Shown in pieces: positions 59,665 through 64,000 of a stretch of DNA of 64,000 nucleotides. Both the position numbers and the translations under genes were made by a program. The notes beneath the pieces were generated by a model. The model did no database searches, had not been told where the DNA came from, and worked only from the letters and a program-made list of their open reading frames with translations. Source of the stretch: Bradyrhizobium sp. AUGA SZCCT0158 (GTDB lineage: Bacteria; Pseudomonadota; Alphaproteobacteria; Rhizobiales; Xanthobacteraceae); NCBI RefSeq assembly GCF_018130065.1, contig NZ_JAFCME010000010.1, positions 124,001-188,000 on the forward strand, given 5' to 3'. How positions within the stretch are numbered: the stretch's first letter is position 1; each line of letters starts with the position of its first letter.

Positions 59665-59971
59665 CGATCTCTGCTCCCGAGCTCTTGGCAATGCGTACCT
59701 TCTTGCCATCAGCCTGAATCTTGAAGCCCACGCGGGTCGGTTTGCCGTCCTTGCCGACATACGCGATGTTGGACAGGTGGATCGGCGCCTCCTTGGAGAT
59801 GATGCCGCCTTCCTGGGACTGGGTCTGCTTCTGGTGACGCTTCACCAAGTTGACGCCGCGCACGAGAGCCTTGTTCTCGTCGGGACGGACCTCGAATACT
59901 TCGCCGGTACGGCCCTTGTCGCGGCCGTTCAGCACGATGACCTTGTCACCCTTGCGGATCTTGGCAGCCAT
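59657..59971 (-). CDS. rplX: 50S ribosomal protein L24
   Basis: 104 residues from ATG 59971 ([47 protein letters not shown]), KOW-domain assembly initiator L24. The ATG overlaps the rplN stop as TGATG, and its 3' end overlaps rplE. Confidence 0.98.
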   Translation of the reverse strand: MAAKIRKGDKVIVLNGRDKGRTGEVFEVRPDENKALVRGVNLVKRHQKQTQSQEGGIISKEAPIHLSNIAYVGKDGKPTRVGFKIQADGKKVRIAKSSGAEIDG

Positions 59972-60339
59972 CACAGCACCTCCGGCGCAAGTGAAATGAT
60001 CTTCATGTGGTTCTTGGCGCGCAGCTCGCGCGGCACGGGCCCGAAGATACGGGTGCCGACCGGCTCCGACTGATTGTTGATCAGCACGGCGGCGTTGCGG
60101 TCGAAGCGGATGACCGAGCCGTCGGCGCGGCGGATGTCCTTGCGGACCCGCACCACGACAGCCTTCATCACGTCGCCCTTCTTCACCTTGCCGCGCGGAA
60201 TCGCTTCCTTGATCGACACAACGATAACATCGCCCACGGTGGCATAGCGGCGCTTGGAGCCCCCAAGCACCTTGATGCACATGACACGGCGTGCGCCTGA
60301 ATTATCGGCCACGTCGAGGTTGGTCTGCATCTGAATCAT
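59971..60339 (-). CDS. rplN: 50S ribosomal protein L14
   Basis: 122 residues with [57 protein letters not shown] and the C-terminal [19 protein letters not shown]. Located at the subunit interface. Confidence 0.98.
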
Positions 60340-60419
60340 TGATGCACCTCGTCCTCTTTCTGATGCGCTGAAACGCGCTTAAAATTTCCCAAAACCGGTC
60401 GGGCCAGGCCCGACCTGCT

Positions 60420-60668
60420 TCAGGCCGTTTTCTTCTGTTCGCCCCGGACAACCGTCCAGCGCTTCAACTTCGAGATCGGCTTGCTCTCCTCGATCCACAC
60501 CATGTCGCCCGGCTTGAACTCGTTGTTCTCGTCGTGCGCGTGGTAGTTCTTGGAGCGGCGGATCGTCTTCTTGTAGATCGGGTGGGTGAAGCGGCGATCG
60601 ACGCGCACCACGATCGTCTTGGCTTGCTTGTCGCTCACGACCACGCCCTGAAGGGTTCGTTTCGGCAT
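60420..60668 (-). CDS. rpsQ: 30S ribosomal protein S17
   Basis: 82 residues from ATG 60668 (MPKRTLQGVVVSDKQAKTIVVRVDRRFTHPIYKKTIRRSKNYHAHDENNEFKPGDMVWI). The S17 OB-fold is complete. An upstream open frame is a read-through artefact. Confidence 0.98.
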   Translation of the reverse strand: MPKRTLQGVVVSDKQAKTIVVRVDRRFTHPIYKKTIRRSKNYHAHDENNEFKPGDMVWIEESKPISKLKRWTVVRGEQKKTA

Positions 60669-60678
60669 ATCCGGCCTC

Positions 60679-60885
60679 TTACTTCTTCTTCGCGCGCGCT
60701 TGCGCGGCGATGGTCTTGATGCGGGCGATATCGCGGCGGGCTTCACGCAGCCGCGTGGTGTTCTCCAGCTGCCCGGTGGCGCGCTGGAAACGCAGGTTGA
60801 AACGCTCTTTCTTCAGGTTGAGGACGGCGTCCTCCCTCTGATCGTCGCTCATCGCGCGAATGTCGGCGGTTTTCATCTCGGCCAT
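60679..60885 (-). CDS. rpmC: 50S ribosomal protein L29
   Basis: 68 residues, MAEMKTADIRAMSDDQREDAVLNLKKERFNLRFQRATGQLENTTRLREARRDIARIKTI, the standard two-helix L29. Confidence 0.98.
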   Translation of the reverse strand: MAEMKTADIRAMSDDQREDAVLNLKKERFNLRFQRATGQLENTTRLREARRDIARIKTIAAQARAKKK

Positions 60886-60890
60886 GACGG

Positions 60891-61304
60891 TTACTCCGCA
60901 ATGCGCGCGACGAAGCGCGTCTTGATCGGCAGCTTGGCAGCGGCGAGCGAGAGCGCTTCCTTTGCGGTCTGCACCGTGACGCCGTCGATCTCGAAAATCA
61001 CGCGGCCGGGCTTGACCCGGGCCACCCACAATTCCGGCGTACCCTTGCCCGAGCCCATGCGGACTTCGGCGGGCTTCTTCGACACCGGCAAGTCCGGAAA
61101 CACGCGGATCCAGACGCGGCCGGCGCGCTTCATGTGACGGGTCAGCGCGCGGCGTGCGGCTTCGATCTGACGGGCGGTGATGCGCTCGGGCGCCATCGCC
61201 TTCAGGCCGAACTGTCCGAACGACAACGTCGCGCCCGAAGTCGCAACGCCGTGGATACGGCCCTTATGCGCCTTCCGGAACTTCGTTTTCTTTGGTTGCA
61301 TCAT
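60891..61304 (-). CDS. rplP: 50S ribosomal protein L16
   Basis: 137 residues with MMQPKKTKFRKAHKGRIHGVATSGATLSFGQFGLKAMAPERITARQIEAARRALTRHMKRAGRVWIRVFPDLPVSKKPAEVRMGSGKGTPELWVA. It helps form the peptidyl transferase neighbourhood. ATG at 61301 is equally possible. Confidence 0.98.
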   Translation of the reverse strand: MMQPKKTKFRKAHKGRIHGVATSGATLSFGQFGLKAMAPERITARQIEAARRALTRHMKRAGRVWIRVFPDLPVSKKPAEVRMGSGKGTPELWVARVKPGRVIFEIDGVTVQTAKEALSLAAAKLPIKTRFVARIAE

Positions 61305-61334
61305 GGCTTACGCCCTCAAACCTTCTCTAATGTC

Positions 61335-62033
61335 TCAAGCAGCGTCGCGACGCGGACGGGTATTGTCGCCTTCGGCCATCTTCTTGTCCTGGGCCATCGG
61401 ATCGTGCTCGAGGATCTCGCCTTTGAAGATCCAGACCTTGACGCCGCAGGTACCGAATGTCGTGAACGCGGTCGCCACGCCGTAATCGACGTCGGCGCGC
61501 AGCGTGTGCAAGGGAACGCGGCCTTCGCGATACCATTCCATACGCGCGATTTCGGCGCCGCCGAGACGGCCCGAGCAGTTGATACGAATGCCTTCGGCGC
61601 CAAGACGCATCGCCGACTGCACCGCGCGCTTCATGGCGCGGCGGAATGCGACGCGGCGCTCGAGCTGCTGGGCGATCGATTCGGCGACCAGGGTGGCGTC
61701 GAGTTCAGGCTTGCGGATTTCGACGATGTTGATGACGACGTCGGAAGCCGTGATGTCGGCAACCCGCTTGCGCAGCTTGTCGATGTCGGCGCCCTTCTTG
61801 CCGATCACGACGCCCGGACGCGCCGAATGGATCGTCACGCGGCACTTCTTGTGCGGACGCTCGATCACGATGCGGGCGACGGCTGCCTGCTTGAGTTCCT
61901 TGTGCAGGATCTCGCGGATCCGCACGTCCTCATGCAGCAGCTTGCCGTATTCGTTCTTGCCGGCGAACCAACGGGAATCCCACGTACGGTTGATGCCGAG
62001 ACGCAGTCCGATTGGATTGATTTTTTGACCCAT
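61335..62033 (-). CDS. rpsC: 30S ribosomal protein S3
   Basis: 232 residues from ATG 62033 (MGQKINPIGLRLGINRTWDSRWFAGKNEYGKLLHEDVRIRE). The KH domain has VVIGKKGADIDKLRKRVADI and the C-terminal domain SAMRLGAEGIRINCSGRLGGAEIARMEWYREGRVPLHTLRADVDYG. The 62255 start is rejected because it overlaps rplV. Confidence 0.98.
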   Translation of the reverse strand: MGQKINPIGLRLGINRTWDSRWFAGKNEYGKLLHEDVRIREILHKELKQAAVARIVIERPHKKCRVTIHSARPGVVIGKKGADIDKLRKRVADITASDVVINIVEIRKPELDATLVAESIAQQLERRVAFRRAMKRAVQSAMRLGAEGIRINCSGRLGGAEIARMEWYREGRVPLHTLRADVDYGVATAFTTFGTCGVKVWIFKGEILEHDPMAQDKKMAEGDNTRPRRDAA

Positions 62034-62050
62034 CGTCTTCTCCCGCGCCC

Positions 62051-62437
62051 TTAAGCGCCAGCCTCGGCCTCGACCTGACGAACCACGATGGTCAGGTGCG
62101 AGAACGGTTTGTAGATACGACCCGAACGGCCACGGCCGCGCGGCGAAAAGCGCTTCATCACGATGCCGTTGCCGACATGGGCCTCGGCGACGACCAGGTC
62201 GTCGACCTCGAGGTCGTGGTTGTTTTCGGCGTTCGCGATCGCCGATTCCAGGCACTTCTTGACGTCGACCGCGATCCGCTTGCGCGAGAACTGCAGGTCG
62301 GCCAGTGCCGCAGACGCCTTCCGGCCGCGGATCAGCTGCGCGACAAGATTAAGCTTCTGCGGGCTCACGCGCAGCATCCGGGCCACAGCCTTGGCCTCGT
62401 TATCCGCGAGCACTCTTTCGCGCTTTGGTTTGCTCAT
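62051..62437 (-). CDS. rplV: 50S ribosomal protein L22
   Basis: 128 residues, AKAVARMLRVSPQKLNLVAQLIRGRKASAALADLQFSRKRIAVDVKKCLESAIANAENNHDLEVDDLVVAEAHVGNGIVMKRFSPRGRGRSGRIYKPFSHLTI. It lines the exit tunnel. It starts with a short basic tail MSKPKRERVLADNE. Confidence 0.98.
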   Translation of the reverse strand: MSKPKRERVLADNEAKAVARMLRVSPQKLNLVAQLIRGRKASAALADLQFSRKRIAVDVKKCLESAIANAENNHDLEVDDLVVAEAHVGNGIVMKRFSPRGRGRSGRIYKPFSHLTIVVRQVEAEAGA

Positions 62438-62447
62438 CGCTTATTCC

Positions 62448-62726
62448 TCAAGCCTTCTTGGCTTTCTTGTCGCCAGAATGGCCATGGAAGGTACGGGTCG
62501 GCGAGAATTCGCCGAACTTGTGACCCACCATTTCCTCGTTGACCGATACCGGCACATGCTTCTGGCCGTTGTAGACACCGAAGACCAGGCCGACGAACTG
62601 CGGCAGAATGGTCGAGCGGCGGCTCCAGATCTTGATGACGTCGTGACGGCCGGACGCGCGCGCGGCATCTGCTTTCTTGAGCAGAGAGCCTTCGACGAAC
62701 GGGCCTTTCCAGACTGAACGAACCAT
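62448..62726 (-). CDS. rpsS: 30S ribosomal protein S19
   Basis: 92 residues with MVRSVWKGPFVEGSLLKKADAARASGRHDVIKIWSRRSTILPQFVGLVFGVYNGQKHVPVSVNEEMVGHKFGEFSPTRTFHGHSGDKKAKKA. All S19 landmarks are present. Confidence 0.98.
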   Translation of the reverse strand: MVRSVWKGPFVEGSLLKKADAARASGRHDVIKIWSRRSTILPQFVGLVFGVYNGQKHVPVSVNEEMVGHKFGEFSPTRTFHGHSGDKKAKKA

Positions 62727-62738
62727 GTCCGGCGTTCC

Positions 62739-63572
62739 TTACTTCTTCCGCTTGTGGCGGCTTAGGAGGATGAATCTGTTGGTCGACTTATTCGAACGGG
62801 TCTTCTTGCCCTTGGTCGGCTTGCCCCACGGGGTCACCGGGTGGCGGCCGCCCGAGGTGCGGCCTTCGCCGCCGCCGTGCGGATGGTCGATCGGGTTCAT
62901 GACGACGCCGCGGTTATGCGGACGCCAGCCGAGCCAGCGGGTACGGCCGGCCTTGCCGATCGAGATGTTCATGTGATCGGGGTTCGACACCGCGCCGATG
63001 GTGCCGCGGCAACGGCCGTGCACCAGGCGCTGCTCGCCCGAGTTCAGGCGCAGAATGACGTAGTCCTGATCGCGGCCGACGATCTGCGCATAGGTGCCGG
63101 CGGAACGTGCGATCTGGCCGCCCTTGCCGATCTTCATCTCGATATTGTGCACGATCGTGCCGACCGGCATGTTGCCGAGCGGCATGACATTGCCGGGCTT
63201 CACGTCGACATAGTTGCCGGCAACGACGGTGTCGCCCGCCGCCAGCCGCTGCGGCGCCAGGATGTAGGCCTGCTCGCCGTCCGCATACTTGATCAGCGCG
63301 ATGAACGCGGTGCGGTTCGGATCATATTCCAGGCGCTCGACGGTCGCTGAAACGTCGACCTTGTCACGCTTGAAATCGACCATCCGGTAGGCCTTCTTGT
63401 GGCCACCGCCACGAAAGCGAACCGTGATACGGCCGGTGTTGTTGCGGCCGCCATTGCTCTGCTTGCCCTCGGTCAACGCCTTGACCGGCTTGCCCTTGTA
63501 CAGCGCCGAACGGTCGACCATCACCAGCTGGCGCTGGCCCGGCGTCGTCGGATTGTATGTTTTCAATGCCAT
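62739..63572 (-). CDS. rplB: 50S ribosomal protein L2
   Basis: 277 residues. KPVKALTEGKQSNGGRNNTGRITVRFRGGGHKKAYRMVDFKRDKVDV at the N-terminus and NPIDHPHGGGEGRTSGGRHPVTPWGKPTKGKKTRSNK at the C-terminus. The His in HPHGGGEGR is the L2 His important for subunit association and activity. Confidence 0.98.
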   Translation of the reverse strand: MALKTYNPTTPGQRQLVMVDRSALYKGKPVKALTEGKQSNGGRNNTGRITVRFRGGGHKKAYRMVDFKRDKVDVSATVERLEYDPNRTAFIALIKYADGEQAYILAPQRLAAGDTVVAGNYVDVKPGNVMPLGNMPVGTIVHNIEMKIGKGGQIARSAGTYAQIVGRDQDYVILRLNSGEQRLVHGRCRGTIGAVSNPDHMNISIGKAGRTRWLGWRPHNRGVVMNPIDHPHGGGEGRTSGGRHPVTPWGKPTKGKKTRSNKSTNRFILLSRHKRKK

Positions 63573-63584
63573 CGTCGTAACGCC

Positions 63585-63884
63585 TTATAGTCCGGTGGTG
63601 ACGTCGATGCGGTGGCCCTCTTCGAGGGTCACGATCGCCCGCTTCACATCCGACTGCGAACCGAAATTACCGCGGAACACCTTGGTCTTGCCCTTGCGGA
63701 CCAGCGTGTTCACGCTCTTCACCTTGACGTCGAACAGCTTTTCGACGGCTTCCTTGATTTGCGGCTTGGTCGCCTTGGAGGCAACCTTGAACACAACCTT
63801 GTTGTGCTCGGACGCTACCGTCGCCTTTTCGGTCACCACCGGGGCAACGATCACGTCGTAATGGCGCGGATCGATATTCTTCAT
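63585..63884 (-). CDS. rplW: 50S ribosomal protein L23
   Basis: 99 residues with MKNIDPRHYDVIVAPVVTEKATVASEHNKVVFKVASKATKPQIKEAVEKLFDVKVKSVNTLVRKGKTKVFRGNFGSQSDVKRAIVTLEEGHRI. It lies at the exit-site docking surface for trigger factor and SRP. Its ATG overlaps the rplD stop as ATGA. Confidence 0.98.
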   Translation of the reverse strand: MKNIDPRHYDVIVAPVVTEKATVASEHNKVVFKVASKATKPQIKEAVEKLFDVKVKSVNTLVRKGKTKVFRGNFGSQSDVKRAIVTLEEGHRIDVTTGL

Positions 63885-64000
63885 TTGAAGCGCGCCTCCA
63901 ACGCATCCACCGCCGACTTGGTCAGCACCAGCTTGTGACGGCGCAGAATGTCATAGACGTTGATGCCCTGGATCGGCAGCACGTCGATGTTCGGAATGTT
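63881..64000 (-). CDS. rplD: 50S ribosomal protein L4 (C-terminal end)
   Basis: The last 39 codons of L4, reading IPNIDVLPIQGINVYDILRR then HKLVLTKSAVDALEARFK and stop. The gene continues beyond base 64000. It lies upstream of rplW in transcription order, the standard S10 operon position. Confidence 0.93.
   Translation of the reverse strand, partial: NIPNIDVLPIQGINVYDILRRHKLVLTKSAVDALEARFK

Noticed and set aside
1..64000. CRISPR arrays, insertion sequences, prophage or rRNA genes
   Set aside because: No regularly spaced direct repeats, transposase or integrase frames, or rRNA-like sequence were found; the repeats present are single palindromic elements.

Overview
This 64 kb window is GC-rich chromosomal DNA from an alphaproteobacterium of the Bradyrhizobium type. 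That assignment is inferred from the high-GC coding bias, the many intergenic palindromic elements (CGTAGGGTGGGTTA, TCATTGCGAGC and GAGCATGATC types), fused indolepyruvate oxidoreductase, an ATP12-type chaperone, and the alphaproteobacterial ribosomal protein order. No rRNA gene, prophage, insertion sequence or CRISPR array was seen.

Layout. 1-5900: the 3' end of a photolyase gene, a DMT transporter, small exported proteins, tRNA-Arg(UCG), a VOC protein and a GrlR-like protein. 5910-10102: a large membrane PAS histidine kinase, an AraC regulator and a divergent SnoaL-like protein. 10121-16108: a minus-strand metabolic block with Nudix hydrolase, DHDPS-family lyase, acetyltransferase, and an acyl-CoA set (thiolase-like, zinc-ribbon/OB-fold, hydratase 2, SDR dehydrogenase). 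16109-17146 is a gene-free mosaic of structured repeats. 17147-22291: a Cys-module exported protein, a 1163-residue indolepyruvate:ferredoxin oxidoreductase and a TRIC channel. 22452-35946: mostly single genes (PEP mutase family, NIPSNAP, ArsR regulator, GDPD phosphodiesterase, hydrolases, acyl-CoA carboxylase beta, class D beta-lactamase) separated by repeat palindromes. 35971-41659: a FliK-like protein coupled to a free-standing FlhB C-terminal-like protein, ATP12 chaperone, RluA-type pseudouridine synthase and an esterase. 41679-48773: a broken HigBA-type toxin-antitoxin locus, an overlapping degQ-rarA-TPR operon, a divergent HxlR/alcohol dehydrogenase pair, a DUF1330 protein and an SDR.

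49665-64000 is the S10-spc-alpha ribosomal supercluster on the minus strand, from the end of rplD to rplQ. Gene order is rplD, rplW, rplB, rpsS, rplV, rpsC, rplP, rpmC, rpsQ, rplN, rplX, rplE, rpsN, rpsH, rplF, rplR, rpsE, rpmD, rplO, secY, a second divergent secY, adk, rpsM, rpsK, rpoA, rplQ, then a hairpin terminator.

The most unusual signals are in that otherwise ordinary operon. A divergent second SecY follows secY with ATGA overlap; it lacks most of the plug and the conserved cytoplasmic Arg. An adenylate kinase carries a histone-like Lys/Ala tail of about 85 residues. Other notable items are the broken toxin with its intact antitoxin and operator, a decayed rarA fragment, an apparent one-base frameshift in a DUF3828-like gene, a possible attenuator at 4833-4866 and a duplicated-domain protein at 34813-35946.
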